Source: Desulfobacterales bacterium C00003106 (GTDB lineage: Bacteria; Desulfobacterota; Desulfobacteria; Desulfobacterales; C00003106). Taken from it: a DNA stretch of 13,381 nt. Shown piece after piece: positions 5,363 to 13,142 of the stretch (position 1 is its first letter; each line of letters starts with the position of its first letter). The position numbers were made by a program, and so were the translations under genes. The stretch covers positions 1 through 13,381 of the forward strand of contig MAXM01000057.1 of the NCBI GenBank assembly GCA_001751015.1, in the 5' to 3' direction. The notes below the pieces were generated by a model. The model was not told where the DNA came from, did not search any database, and was given only the letters and a program-made list of their open reading frames with translations.

Positions 5363-7825
5363 CTAATTAATCGTACTATCGCGATTAATATCTGGTTGTA
5401 TCTCTTGACTTTTCTTTGGTATGAATCCTGGCAGGCTCTCTTCTTCTTCCTGAAAAATGGACTCGTTTGCCTTAAGTTTAATTGCGCTGGACATGACCTC
5501 GTCTGCGTGATCGACCAGGACTATTTCGATCTGTTTCATGATCGGAGCAGGGATATCGCTCAGGTCTTTCTTGTTCTCGGCAGGCATGATGACCCTGGTA
5601 ATCCTGCCGCGATGTGCTGCAAGTATCTTTTCCTTTAGGCCTCCGATCGGAAGCACTCGTCCCCGAAGGGTAATTTCACCGGTCATCGCCACATTTCTGT
5701 AGACCGGTTTCCTGAGCAGAGCCGATACAATGGAGGTTGCTATTGCAATGCCGGCCGAGGGGCCGTCTTTTGGAATAGCCCCTTCAGGGACATGTATGTG
5801 TATATCCGTTTCCTGATAGAAGCCCGGATTGATACCAAGACGCGTGGCGCGCGACCGCACGTAACTCAAGGCGGCGCGAGCCGATTCCTGCATCACGTCC
5901 CCCAGCTTGCCGGTTACATCAAGCTTGCCTTTTCCGGGCATAAAGATCGTCTCAATGGTCAGGATCTCTCCTCCAACCTCTGTCCAGGCAAGACCTGTGC
6001 TAAGGCCAACCTCATCTTTTTCTTCGACCTGGCCATGCCTGTAGCGAGGCGTGCCGAGATATTTTCTTGCAGATTGTTCCGAGATCAGGATGTTTGTATC
6101 CTGCCCTTTTTGGGCGACCTTGCGGGCGACCTTGCGACATACGGAAGCTATCTCACGTTCGAGATTACGGACCCCCGCCTCTTTCGTGTATTCCCGGATA
6201 ATCGTCAGGATGGAATTGTCAGAAAAATGGAGATTCTTTGCATTTAACCCGTTCAGTTTTATCTGCTTGGCCACGAGAAAACCCTTGGCTATCCGGAGTT
6301 TCTCATGTTCCGTGTAACCGGGAAGCCGAATAATTTCCATTCGATCCTGCAGCGGCACCGGGATGTTGGGCAGCGTGTTGGCGGTGGTGATAAAAAGGAT
6401 TTCAGAAAGGTTATAATCAATGTCCAAGTAATGATCACAGAATGCGCAATTCTGCTCCGGATCGAGGACTTCAAGGAGAGCAGCAGACGGGTCTCCTCTA
6501 AAATCAGTGCTCATCTTATCCACTTCGTCGAGACAGAAGACAGGGTTGTTCACCCTTGCTTTTTTTAAGGATTGTATAACCTTGCCGGGCAAGGCGCCGA
6601 TATAGGTTCGTCTGTGGCCGCGAATTTCGGCTTCATCACGCACCCCCCCTAAAGAGAGACGGATGAATTTGCGATTTGTAGCCCTCGCTACGGACTGGGC
6701 CAGGGACGTTTTCCCCACACCCGGCGGTCCGACAAGACAGAGGATAGGTCCGCGGATCTTTTTTACAAGAGATTGAACCGCGAGGTATTCAAGAATCCGC
6801 TCCTTGGGCTTTTCCAGACCGTAGTGATCGGCATCCAGGATATCCTCGGCCTTTTCAATGTCTCTTTGAATCTTTGACCTGTCAAACCATGGGAGATCAA
6901 GTATCCAGTCTATATAGTTCCTCACGACTGTGGCCTCTGCTGACATGGGCGCCATCATTTTCAGTTTTTTGAACTCCTGCTGAACCTTGGCAGAGGCCTC
7001 TTTTGTCATCCTTTTACGCTTAATACGTTTTTCGAGTTCCTGCAATTCGCTCTGCTGCTCATCGGTATCCCCCATTTCCTTTTTGATGGCCCGCATCTGT
7101 TCATTCAGATAGTAGTTCTTTTGCATCTTTTCCATCTGCTTTTTCACTCTTCCCTTGATGCGGTTTTCTATCTGAAGGATTTCAATTTCAGAGTGCATGA
7201 GCTCATAGAGAAGTGTCATTCTATGGGGAACATCTTCTGTTTCCAGGAGTCGCTGTTTGTCCTTGATCTTGAAGGAAAAGTGCGACGCCACCGTATCCGC
7301 CAGCCGGGGAGGATCTTCGATGGAGGCGACTGTATTGGCCAACTCACTGGAAATGTTCTTATTTGTTCTTGCGTAACTGAAAAAGGCGTTTTTAATATTT
7401 CGAGCAAGGGCTTCGATCTCGGGACCATATTCCTCAGATTCGCATATTTCCTCAACCTCGACCGTGAAACACGAGTCATTCGGCAAATAGTGTTTTATCC
7501 TCGCCCGTTTTTTCCCTTCTATGAGGGCCTTCACAGTGCCGTCAGGCAGTTTCAGGAGCTGGAGCACGGTTCCGATAGTGCCGGTTTCGTATATATTCTC
7601 TTCAGAGGGCGAATCCACAGAGGCGTCTTTTTGAGTGGCAAGAAAGACGGCCTTGTTATCTTGACGAAGGGCGGTTGACAATGCATTGATGGACTTGGTT
7701 CTTCCCACAAAAAGCGGCGCCACCATATGGGGAAAGATTACAATATCCCGCAGGGGAAGAAGAGCAATGGACATGCTCATCAATATCGGAGGTTGATCTG
7801 ACTTCTTGAATTTATTCATGAACAT
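5363..7825 (-). CDS. lon: ATP-dependent serine protease Lon
   Basis: Lon is a cytoplasmic hexamer that unfolds and degrades misfolded and short-lived regulatory proteins. The 820 residues contain an N-terminal LON substrate domain (from [15 protein letters not shown]), a coiled-coil stretch around 230-310, an AAA+ module with Walker A GPPGVGKT near 365 and Walker [10 protein letters not shown], and the protease domain. The catalytic serine is S690 in DGPSAG and the catalytic lysine is K733 in GGLKEK, spaced 43 residues apart as in E. coli (679 and 722). A 30-40 residue acidic tail ([10 protein letters not shown]) extends beyond the E. coli end. ATG 7825 has GAGG about 7 bases upstream. The gene lies 85 bases after clpX. 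Confidence 0.97.
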   Translation of the reverse strand: MFMNKFKKSDQPPILMSMSIALLPLRDIVIFPHMVAPLFVGRTKSINALSTALRQDNKAVFLATQKDASVDSPSEENIYETGTIGTVLQLLKLPDGTVKALIEGKKRARIKHYLPNDSCFTVEVEEICESEEYGPEIEALARNIKNAFFSYARTNKNISSELANTVASIEDPPRLADTVASHFSFKIKDKQRLLETEDVPHRMTLLYELMHSEIEILQIENRIKGRVKKQMEKMQKNYYLNEQMRAIKKEMGDTDEQQSELQELEKRIKRKRMTKEASAKVQQEFKKLKMMAPMSAEATVVRNYIDWILDLPWFDRSKIQRDIEKAEDILDADHYGLEKPKERILEYLAVQSLVKKIRGPILCLVGPPGVGKTSLAQSVARATNRKFIRLSLGGVRDEAEIRGHRRTYIGALPGKVIQSLKKARVNNPVFCLDEVDKMSTDFRGDPSAALLEVLDPEQNCAFCDHYLDIDYNLSEILFITTANTLPNIPVPLQDRMEIIRLPGYTEHEKLRIAKGFLVAKQIKLNGLNAKNLHFSDNSILTIIREYTKEAGVRNLEREIASVCRKVARKVAQKGQDTNILISEQSARKYLGTPRYRHGQVEEKDEVGLSTGLAWTEVGGEILTIETIFMPGKGKLDVTGKLGDVMQESARAALSYVRSRATRLGINPGFYQETDIHIHVPEGAIPKDGPSAGIAIATSIVSALLRKPVYRNVAMTGEITLRGRVLPIGGLKEKILAAHRGRITRVIMPAENKKDLSDIPAPIMKQIEIVLVDHADEVMSSAIKLKANESIFQEEEESLPGFIPKKSQEIQPDINRDSTIN

Positions 7826-7910
7826 GGATTACCTCAATGACGGTCTGGAACCGGGAGTTTTAATTCGGGCAATGAATCTTTTTATCTGCGCGGAGGGAAA
7901 GAGCGCAACC

Positions 7911-9170
7911 CTATGCCTGCTTTTTTGTCTGTTCGTTTTCAAAAAGGAGTATCGGTTTTTCTTTGTTCATGATTACGTCTTCGTTTATTACACATTCTGT
8001 AAGGTGTTCGATAGAAGGTATTTCGTACATTATATCGAGCATAGATTCTTCCAGGATAGCCCTCAAACCACGGGCGCCCGACTTTCTCTTGAGGGCTGCC
8101 TCTGCGACTGCCTTGAGGGCGCTGTCGGTAAAGCGCAGGTGCACGTCCTCAAATTCAAATAATCTTTGAAACTGTTTTACCAGGGCGTTTTTAGGTTCTG
8201 TAAGAATCTTGATAAGCGCCTCTTCATTCAGTTCGCCCAGCGACGCAACTACGGGAAGCCTGCCTATGAATTCCGGGATCAGACCAAATTTTATGAGGTC
8301 TTCCGGTTGAACCATGCTCAGGGTTTTGCCGATATTTTCTTCCCGGACCTTCATCAGTTCCGCGCCGAATCCCATGGCTTTCGTTCCGGTACGGCCCTTA
8401 ATGAGACGTTCCAGTCCGTTGAATGTTCCGCCGCATATAAACAATATGTTGGATGTATCTATCCTGATAAAATCCTGCTGCGGATGCTTCCGCCCGCCCT
8501 TGGGGGGTATACTTGCCACCGTGCCTTCAATAACTTTCAACAGGGCCTGTTGCACACCTTCACCTGAAACATCTCTCGTGATGGAAGGATTATCGGATTT
8601 CCTGGCAATCTTGTCGATTTCATCAATATAGACAATCCCGCGGGATGCACGTTCTGCATCATAGTCACAAAGTTGAAGCAGGCCTGCGATGATATTTTCC
8701 ACATCTTCTCCCACATATCCCGCCTCTGTGAGAGTGGTGGCGTCTGTAATAGTAAAGGGCACATTCAGCACTCGTGCCAGTGTTTGGGCAAGAAGGGTCT
8801 TTCCCGAACCCGTGGGTCCGATCAGAAGGACATTGCTTTTCTGGATCTCCGTGCCGTCTGCGGGAACACCGTTCTCAATTCGTTTGTAGTGATTGTATAC
8901 AGCGACAGAAAGGATTTTCTTTGCCCGTTCCTGTTCTATTACATACTCATCCAGAGTCTTCTTGATCTCAGCGGGCCTGGGTATGGATGATTGTCCCGGG
9001 GGTTCCTTCCCTTTTTCGTATTCTTCCCTGATGATTTCATTACATAGTTCAATGCATTCATCACAGATATATACCGCCGGACCGGCGATCAGCTTTCTTA
9101 CTTCGTTCTGACTCTTTCCACAGAAGGAACACATCAAGTCATTCATTGCGATGTTGCCCCGTTTTGACAT
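7911..9170 (-). CDS. clpX: ClpX, unfoldase subunit of ClpXP
   Basis: ClpX recognises tagged or damaged proteins, unfolds them with ATP and feeds them into ClpP. The 419 residues start with a four-cysteine zinc domain (C14, C17, C36, C39), followed by the AAA+ module: Walker A GPTGSGKT at 118-125, pore loop GYVG, Walker [10 protein letters not shown], and the conserved FIGRLP segment. The ClpP-docking loop reads MGF (TKAMGFGAE), where the best-known ClpX proteins have IGF, a conservative change. ATG 9170 has a good GGGGAGAAG ribosome binding site. It begins 24 bases after the clpP stop, so the two are almost certainly co-transcribed. Confidence 0.97.
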   Translation of the reverse strand: MSKRGNIAMNDLMCSFCGKSQNEVRKLIAGPAVYICDECIELCNEIIREEYEKGKEPPGQSSIPRPAEIKKTLDEYVIEQERAKKILSVAVYNHYKRIENGVPADGTEIQKSNVLLIGPTGSGKTLLAQTLARVLNVPFTITDATTLTEAGYVGEDVENIIAGLLQLCDYDAERASRGIVYIDEIDKIARKSDNPSITRDVSGEGVQQALLKVIEGTVASIPPKGGRKHPQQDFIRIDTSNILFICGGTFNGLERLIKGRTGTKAMGFGAELMKVREENIGKTLSMVQPEDLIKFGLIPEFIGRLPVVASLGELNEEALIKILTEPKNALVKQFQRLFEFEDVHLRFTDSALKAVAEAALKRKSGARGLRAILEESMLDIMYEIPSIEHLTECVINEDVIMNKEKPILLFENEQTKKQA

Positions 9171-9194
9171 GATTTATCTTCTCCCCGAAAAACA

Positions 9195-9794
9195 TCAATT
9201 ACCCTCGGCTGTTTCTCTTTTTTCAATTACGTGATCTATGATGCCGTATTCCTCGGCCTCTTGTCCGCTCATATAGTAATCTCTGTCCGTATCCTGCTGG
9301 ATCTGCGTTATGTCTCTACCGCTGCACTTGGCCAGGATATTGTTAAGGGATTCCCGCATCCGAAGTATCTCTCTTGTCTGGATTTCGATATCAGACGCCT
9401 GGCCCTGAAATCCTCCGAGAGGCTGGTGGATCAATATCCTTGAATGAGGAAGCGCAAACCTTTTCCCCTTTGCTCCCGCTGCGAGAAGGAGAGCTCCCAT
9501 GCTGGCGGCCTGCCCCATGCACAAAGTGGAGACACTAGGTTTAATATACTCCATTGTGTCATAAATGGCAAGCCCCGCAGAAACAAGGCCTCCGGGTGAA
9601 TTGATATAAAGGTTTATTTCCTTATCAGGATCTTCGGATTCCAGGAAAAGGAATTGAGCGATCAGAAGATCTGCAACCTCATCGTTTATAGGCGATCCCA
9701 GGAAGACGATTCTGTCCTTTAACAACCTGGAAAAAATATCGTACGCGCGTTCTCCGCGCGAGCTCTGTTCAATTACCATTGGAATAAGCGGCAT
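9195..9794 (-). CDS. clpP: ClpP, proteolytic subunit of ClpXP
   Basis: ClpP forms a double heptameric chamber that cuts polypeptides delivered by ClpX (or ClpA/ClpC). The 199 residues carry the full catalytic triad: S98 in MGQAASMG, H123 in LIHQP and D172 in TDRD. The start [10 protein letters not shown] is the classic N terminus that becomes the axial loops, and there is little or no propeptide compared with E. coli. ATG 9794 has GGAG about 8 bases upstream. It lies upstream of clpX. It is separated from tig by 235 bases, most of them taken up by a copy of the 157-bp element. Confidence 0.97.
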   Translation of the reverse strand: MPLIPMVIEQSSRGERAYDIFSRLLKDRIVFLGSPINDEVADLLIAQFLFLESEDPDKEINLYINSPGGLVSAGLAIYDTMEYIKPSVSTLCMGQAASMGALLLAAGAKGKRFALPHSRILIHQPLGGFQGQASDIEIQTREILRMRESLNNILAKCSGRDITQIQQDTDRDYYMSGQEAEEYGIIDHVIEKRETAEGN

Positions 9795-9862
9795 AGAATT
9801 TCTCCACTACGAATTATCTGACGGTTTCAAAAAGGAGGTATAATTATATCTTGATGCGTGTA

Positions 9863-10019
9863 TACCTCGGAAGGTTATAAATTGCGATTTTCTCGGTGAG
9901 CAATAAGCATCAAGAGCAAGGCGCGAAGGCGCGGAATAGCAAGCTATTTCAAGCCTGAGCAACACAGCTATTGATGTTTAGTGCCGGCGAAAAATCGCAA
10001 GTTATGGCCTTTCGAGGTA
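9863..10019 (+). mobile_element. 157-bp MITE-like element, copy 2
   Basis: Starts TACCTCGG and ends CGAGGTA; extending by TA on both sides gives 9861-10021. It differs from copies 1 and 3 by a single base each as far as I can read. The middle folds on itself (AATAGC/GCTATT, CATCAA/TTGATG), so the whole unit could form a long hairpin in RNA. It lies between tig and clpP with its end about 10 bases from the tig stop codon, which splits a pair usually transcribed together. Confidence 0.88.
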
Positions 10020-10029
10020 TAAGGGATCG

Positions 10030-11361
10030 TTATTTCATATCATCCGCTTTGTCTTTCTCGTCACCGCCCGCCTCCACTTCTTCAACAGCGCTGTTTGCGA
10101 TGATATATGCAACGGCATGTTCTTCGAGAAAGTTTTCCTCGAAGCCGGCAGCCCGTTCCTTGTCTTGCTTATAAACCATCTTGATGCTTTCAAGAGGCTG
10201 ACCCAACCTCTTGGACAGGATTTCAAAGCCTTTGTTCAGGATCTCATCATTGATCACAAATCCTTCCTGTTCAATGATCTTTCCGAGTGTTAGAAGGCCC
10301 CGCACTTTTCTCTCTGCGGCAGGCCGGTATTTGCTCAGGAAGTCATCATGCGTATACCCCATATCCTTCAATGAAATGCCCTGACTTCCGAAACTGTTTT
10401 CCGCATGTTCGGCCATCTGGTTTACCTCATGATTAACCAGGACCTCGGGCAGATCAAAATCCGTCTTTGCAATCAGGTTGTCGATAACCTGCTCGTAGAG
10501 TTGCTTTTCGGAAAAGTTGTCATAATTACGTTCCATTTCTTCCCGGATAGCTGATTTGAGTTCTTCCAGATTCGAAAACTCCCCCAAATCTTTAGCAAAG
10601 TCGTCGTTTATATCCGGGAGTATCTGGTTCTTGATCTCCTTTAAGGTGACAGTAAAGAAGACTTCGTGCCCTGCCAGGGCCTTTGGAACATAATCATCAG
10701 AGAACTTGACCGGGAATGTCTTTGTCTCGCCCCGGGTCATTCCGACCAGTTCATCGCTCATTTCCTTGAGTAGTGTTCCGGAACCGATCTCGCCAACATA
10801 ATTTTCCGATTTTCCGGCAGGAGGAAAGGGCTTGTCATCTTTGAAACCTTCGTAATCAATCTGTACAAAATCACCGTTGGTTACAGGCCTTTCTTCGTCT
10901 ATGGTCCGCATCTGCGCCAGGTTTTTTTGAAGTTTTCGAAGTTTTTCTTCGATCTTGTCATCTGTGACCTTGTATACGGACTTCTTCAACTTTAACCCTG
11001 TATAGTCCTTGATGCTGACAGACGGCTTGACTTCAATGGTTGTGGTATATTTGTAATCCTGTCCTGACACAACTTCGGGATAATCGAATTCCGGGACGCC
11101 GAGTGGGACCAGATTGTTTTCTTCAACCGCTTGCGAATAGGAAATATTGACCAGTTCGGCGCCTATCTCAGAGGCTGCTTCTTTCCTGAATCTGCTTTCC
11201 AGGACTGACCGGGGTATCTTGCCGGTCCTAAATCCCTTCAGATTCACTGTCTTTCGCAGCTTATTGAAGAACTTGTCAGTTTCTTTTATCACATCTTCTT
11301 TTGGAATCTCGATAAGGAGTTTCTTCTTGACACTGCTGATATCTTCTACGTTAACTTTCAT
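10030..11361 (-). CDS. tig: Trigger factor, ribosome-bound chaperone and peptidyl-prolyl isomerase
   Basis: Trigger factor binds next to the ribosomal exit tunnel and shields new chains as they emerge. The chosen start gives 443 residues, close to the usual length. The ribosome-docking motif GFRTGKIP is at 43-50. An FKBP-type isomerase domain covers roughly 150-245 (DFVQIDYEGF to FTVTLKEIKN), and the C-terminal chaperone arms follow. I chose ATG 11361 (MKVNVED): it has AAGGAAGG just upstream and matches the family N terminus. The frame is open to 11418, but the extra residues (MFCYYKLLPTG) do not belong to the family. The gene heads the clpP-clpX-lon-ndk series and follows tRNA-Leu. Confidence 0.96.
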   Translation of the reverse strand: MKVNVEDISSVKKKLLIEIPKEDVIKETDKFFNKLRKTVNLKGFRTGKIPRSVLESRFRKEAASEIGAELVNISYSQAVEENNLVPLGVPEFDYPEVVSGQDYKYTTTIEVKPSVSIKDYTGLKLKKSVYKVTDDKIEEKLRKLQKNLAQMRTIDEERPVTNGDFVQIDYEGFKDDKPFPPAGKSENYVGEIGSGTLLKEMSDELVGMTRGETKTFPVKFSDDYVPKALAGHEVFFTVTLKEIKNQILPDINDDFAKDLGEFSNLEELKSAIREEMERNYDNFSEKQLYEQVIDNLIAKTDFDLPEVLVNHEVNQMAEHAENSFGSQGISLKDMGYTHDDFLSKYRPAAERKVRGLLTLGKIIEQEGFVINDEILNKGFEILSKRLGQPLESIKMVYKQDKERAAGFEENFLEEHAVAYIIANSAVEEVEAGGDEKDKADDMK

Positions 11362-11475
11362 GGCCTTCCTTAAGTAGGAGTTGCACCCAGTGGGTAAAAG
11401 TTTGTAATAGCAAAACATTCTGTAATCATTAAACTAATAGCTAACCGCTAAAGGCTAATCGCTCAACTTGGCTTA
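11362..11475. other. tig upstream region with repeat motifs
   Basis: Holds a CCCANTGGG palindrome (11381-11400) and a GCTAA-periodic segment (11440-11466). Both have partners near 13192-13271. I see no confident promoter for tig here, so tig may be read from the tRNA promoter or from a site in the repeat. Confidence 0.4.
11440..11466 (+). repeat. GCTAA-periodic repeat, copy A
   Basis: This 27-base segment matches the reverse complement of 13192-13218 at 24 of 27 positions. GCTAA recurs about every 7 bases. Confidence 0.5.
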
Positions 11476-11632
11476 TACCTTGGAAGGTTATAAATTGCGA
11501 TTTTCTCGGTGAGCAATAAGCATCAAGAGCAAGGCGCGAAGGCGCGGAATAGCAAGCTATTTCAAGCCTGAGCAACACAGCTATTGATGTTTAGTGCCGG
11601 CGAAAAATCGCAAGTTATGGCCTTTCGAGGTA
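11476..11632 (+). mobile_element. 157-bp MITE-like element, copy 3
   Basis: Same length and orientation as copy 2, with TACCTTGG in place of TACCTCGG at the start. It ends 11 bases from the 3' end of tRNA-Leu and lies between the tRNA and tig. Its inverted ends and internal fold are as in the other copies. Confidence 0.88.
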
Positions 11633-11643
11633 TATATCAATGT

Positions 11644-11730
11644 TGGTGCGAGAGGGGGGACTCGAACCCCCATCCGCGCGAGCGGACTGGATCCTAAGTC
11701 CAGCGCGTCTGCCAATTTCGCCACTCTCGC
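11644..11730 (-). tRNA. tRNA-Leu, anticodon UAG
   Basis: The 87-base gene folds as a class II tRNA. The acceptor stem GCGAGAG/CTCTCGC is perfect, the discriminator is A, and CCA is encoded. The anticodon stem CTGGA/TCCAG holds the loop CTTAGGA, giving anticodon TAG (reads CUA and other CUN leucine codons). A long variable arm and the T arm (GGGG-TTCGAGT-CCCC) are present. A tRNA-Leu ahead of tig is a familiar arrangement in deltaproteobacteria. An apparent N-terminal extension of the amidase frame across this gene is a false translation of the antisense strand. Confidence 0.97.
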
Positions 11731-11735
11731 AAAAG

Positions 11736-11759
11736 ACAATTGACGTAATAACCAATTGT
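11736..11759. promoter_or_regulatory. Inverted repeat in divergent promoter region, possible operator
   Basis: ACAATTG (11736-11742) and CAATTGT (11753-11759) are perfect 7-bp arms 10 bases apart. They overlap the -35 and spacer of the amidase promoter and sit just upstream of tRNA-Leu on the other strand, so a bound protein could affect both. Confidence 0.3.
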
Positions 11760-11768
11760 GATAATAAT
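11740..11768 (+). promoter_or_regulatory. Sigma-70-type promoter for the amidase gene
   Basis: TTGACG (11740-11745), a 17-base spacer and AATAAT (11763-11768) match the consensus at five of six positions each. Transcription would start near 11775, about 18 bases before ATG 11793, which is a very short leader. Confidence 0.6.
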
Positions 11769-11792
11769 GTTGTTTATCAACAAATTTTCACA

Positions 11793-12656
11793 ATGTCGGA
11801 TATTTTTTATAAGGAACCGGAAAAAGTGTCAAGGGAAATAGTAGCAAAGGATCGCAGGGGCTATGAGTTGACGGCAAAAATCGCGGCTTTCTTGCTGTTC
11901 TTTCTTCTGGTCACCTCTGTTGTGTTGAAGGATCTGCATGCCGGGAACAGATATGTTAAGGACGATGGGACCAGGAGTAAGGTCGTGGCTATTGCGCTTG
12001 ATGCCGGACACGGCGGACATGATTCCGGCGTGACAGGTCCTTCCGGTGTCAGGGAAAAGGATATCACTCTCTCGCTGGCACAGGCCCTCAATGAGAGACT
12101 GTCCGGGCGTTATAACGTATTGATGACAAGAACGGGCGATTATTGGATTGATATAGAAGAACGGACGGCAATGGCAAACAATCATGATGCGGATATTCTT
12201 ATCAGTCTGCATACAGGGGGAGGGTTTCGCCACAAGACAAGCGGCGCGGCAACATTCTACTGGTCAGGCAGGGAGGCGAAGAGAACCGGTCAAGCGGCAA
12301 TGGCGTCAGAGGACTGGAATTCCAGGGAGGAATCTCCGGCGTGGGCGTGTGTACAGGAAAAATTCCGAACAAAGAGCCGGGCCTTGGCGTTACGTGTGCA
12401 TAAGCAACTGATAGATTCTTCACACCTCAACGACAGAGGATGCAGGATAGCACCTTTATATCTTCTTGGCGGCGCGAACATGCCGGCCATACTCATAGAG
12501 GTGGGCTGTCTGACTAATCCCGCAGATGAAAAGCAGTTGAGCAACCCCTTATTCATAACGATAGTTGCAGACACGTTGAACGAGATCATAACCGGTCTTT
12601 CCGAACTGGAAAAGGATCATTCCATGACACTCGACCGCGACCGCAGACAACCGTGA
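11793..12656 (+). CDS. N-acetylmuramoyl-L-alanine amidase (Amidase_3), membrane-anchored
   Basis: This zinc enzyme cuts the bond between muramic acid and the stem peptide in peptidoglycan, usually for cell separation or wall turnover. With this start it has 287 residues. A hydrophobic segment at about 28-46 (KIAAFLLFFLLVTSVVL) is a signal anchor or signal peptide that exports the catalytic domain. The zinc ligands H73 (DAGHGG), E88 (VREKD) and H140 (SLHTGG) and the catalytic E236 (LIEVGCLTNP) are all present. There is no AMIN or SPOR domain. ATG 11793 lies 18 bases after the predicted transcription start but has no Shine-Dalgarno. GTG 11826 (AAGGA 10 bases upstream) and TTG 11868 (AGGGG) are alternatives that keep the membrane segment. 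The frame continues upstream to 11640 only as antisense tRNA. Confidence 0.92.
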   Translation: MSDIFYKEPEKVSREIVAKDRRGYELTAKIAAFLLFFLLVTSVVLKDLHAGNRYVKDDGTRSKVVAIALDAGHGGHDSGVTGPSGVREKDITLSLAQALNERLSGRYNVLMTRTGDYWIDIEERTAMANNHDADILISLHTGGGFRHKTSGAATFYWSGREAKRTGQAAMASEDWNSREESPAWACVQEKFRTKSRALALRVHKQLIDSSHLNDRGCRIAPLYLLGGANMPAILIEVGCLTNPADEKQLSNPLFITIVADTLNEIITGLSELEKDHSMTLDRDRRQP

Positions 12657-12664
12657 CAAACATC

Positions 12665-12705
12665 TTTCCCATCTTCCCTTGCGGGAGGCTGGGGTGATGG
12701 GGAAA
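12665..12705. repeat. REP-like hairpin after the amidase gene
   Basis: TTTCCCATC pairs with GATGGGGAAA with one bulge, and inside it TCCC pairs with GGGA around TTGC. It lies 9 bases after the amidase stop. The core CTTGCGGGAG resembles the second hairpin at 12837-12860. There is no T-tract, so it may protect or end the transcript without being a classic terminator. Confidence 0.55.
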
Positions 12706-12738
12706 TACGCGTCAGTGGGTTGGGAGTGCAAACAAGAG

Positions 12739-12767
12739 TTGCTTTTGGTCCTGACTTGAGTTATATT
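12739..12767 (+). promoter_or_regulatory. Promoter for rpmE
   Basis: TTGCTT (12739-12744), 17 bases, TATATT (12762-12767). Each box matches the sigma-70 consensus at four or five of six positions, with ideal spacing. The start would be near 12774 and leaves a leader of about 147 bases. Confidence 0.5.
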
Positions 12768-12836
12768 AAATAGTTTGGCATCCTGCATTGTTCGGTTGAC
12801 ACGTTTCGGCTCCGGACAGGCGGGAACATTCATTCA

Positions 12837-12860
12837 TCCCTTCCCCTTGTGGGAGAGGGA
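12837..12860. repeat. REP-like hairpin, second copy
   Basis: TCCCTTCCCC pairs with GGGAGAGGGA around TTGT, with one mismatch and one G-U pair. The core is shared with 12665-12705. Similar CCCTCTCCC-type palindromes are widespread between genes in proteobacteria. Confidence 0.5.
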
Positions 12861-12862
12861 TA

Positions 12863-12891
12863 CGTTTGATCAAAACGTCCCGGGCGGGACG
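12863..12891 (+). promoter_or_regulatory. rpmE leader hairpins
   Basis: TTTGATCAAA (12865-12874) is a perfect palindrome. It is followed directly by CGTCCC/GGGACG (12876-12891) with a 4-base loop, ending 16 bases before the AGGAGG of rpmE. Leaders of L31 genes are known to bind L31 for feedback control in several phyla; whether this one does is inference. Confidence 0.35.
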
Positions 12892-12920
12892 AAAAAGAAC
12901 GCGTATCAGGAGGATTTATC

Positions 12921-13142
12921 ATGAGAAAAGGAATTCACCCCGACTATCACGAGACCAAAGTTACATGTGCGTGTGGCGCTGTCTTTGAGACCGGCTCAAC
13001 CAGAAAGGACATCCGGATCGAAATCTGTTCCAAGTGCCACCCGTTTTTCACAGGACAGCAGAAGCTGGTGGATACTGCCGGTCGTATCGAACGATTTAGA
13101 AAAAAATACGGCAAGTTCCAGGACAACCAATACAGGCCGTGA
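12921..13142 (+). CDS. rpmE: 50S ribosomal protein L31
   Basis: L31 sits at the central protuberance and helps bridge the large and small ribosomal subunits. The 73 residues start [11 protein letters not shown], the family signature. This is the zinc-binding (C+) form, with cysteines C16, C18, C36 and C39 (CAC and CSKC), followed by [26 protein letters not shown] at 12908-12913 lies 7 bases before the ATG, an ideal ribosome binding site. It is transcribed away from the tRNA-tig group. A release factor gene often follows rpmE in related genomes, but none begins within the remaining 239 bases. Confidence 0.97.
   Translation: MRKGIHPDYHETKVTCACGAVFETGSTRKDIRIEICSKCHPFFTGQQKLVDTAGRIERFRKKYGKFQDNQYRP

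Noticed and set aside
7121..7678. 185-residue plus-strand frame inside lon
   Set aside because: It is antisense shadow of the conserved lon gene.
7887..7907. TGCGC/GCGCA hairpin between clpX and lon as a terminator
   Set aside because: The stem is 5 bp with an 11-base loop and no T-run on the minus strand; lon is likely read through.
9971..10174. 67-residue plus-strand frame starting in repeat copy 2
   Set aside because: It consists of repeat sequence and the antisense of the tig 3' end, without a ribosome binding site.
11362..11418. tig start at 11418
   Set aside because: The family start MKVNVED at 11361 has a good ribosome site; the upstream residues are not conserved in type.
11640..11792. 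Amidase start at 11640 (reads VREGGLEPPSAR)
   Set aside because: This is the antisense of tRNA-Leu, a well-known annotation artefact.
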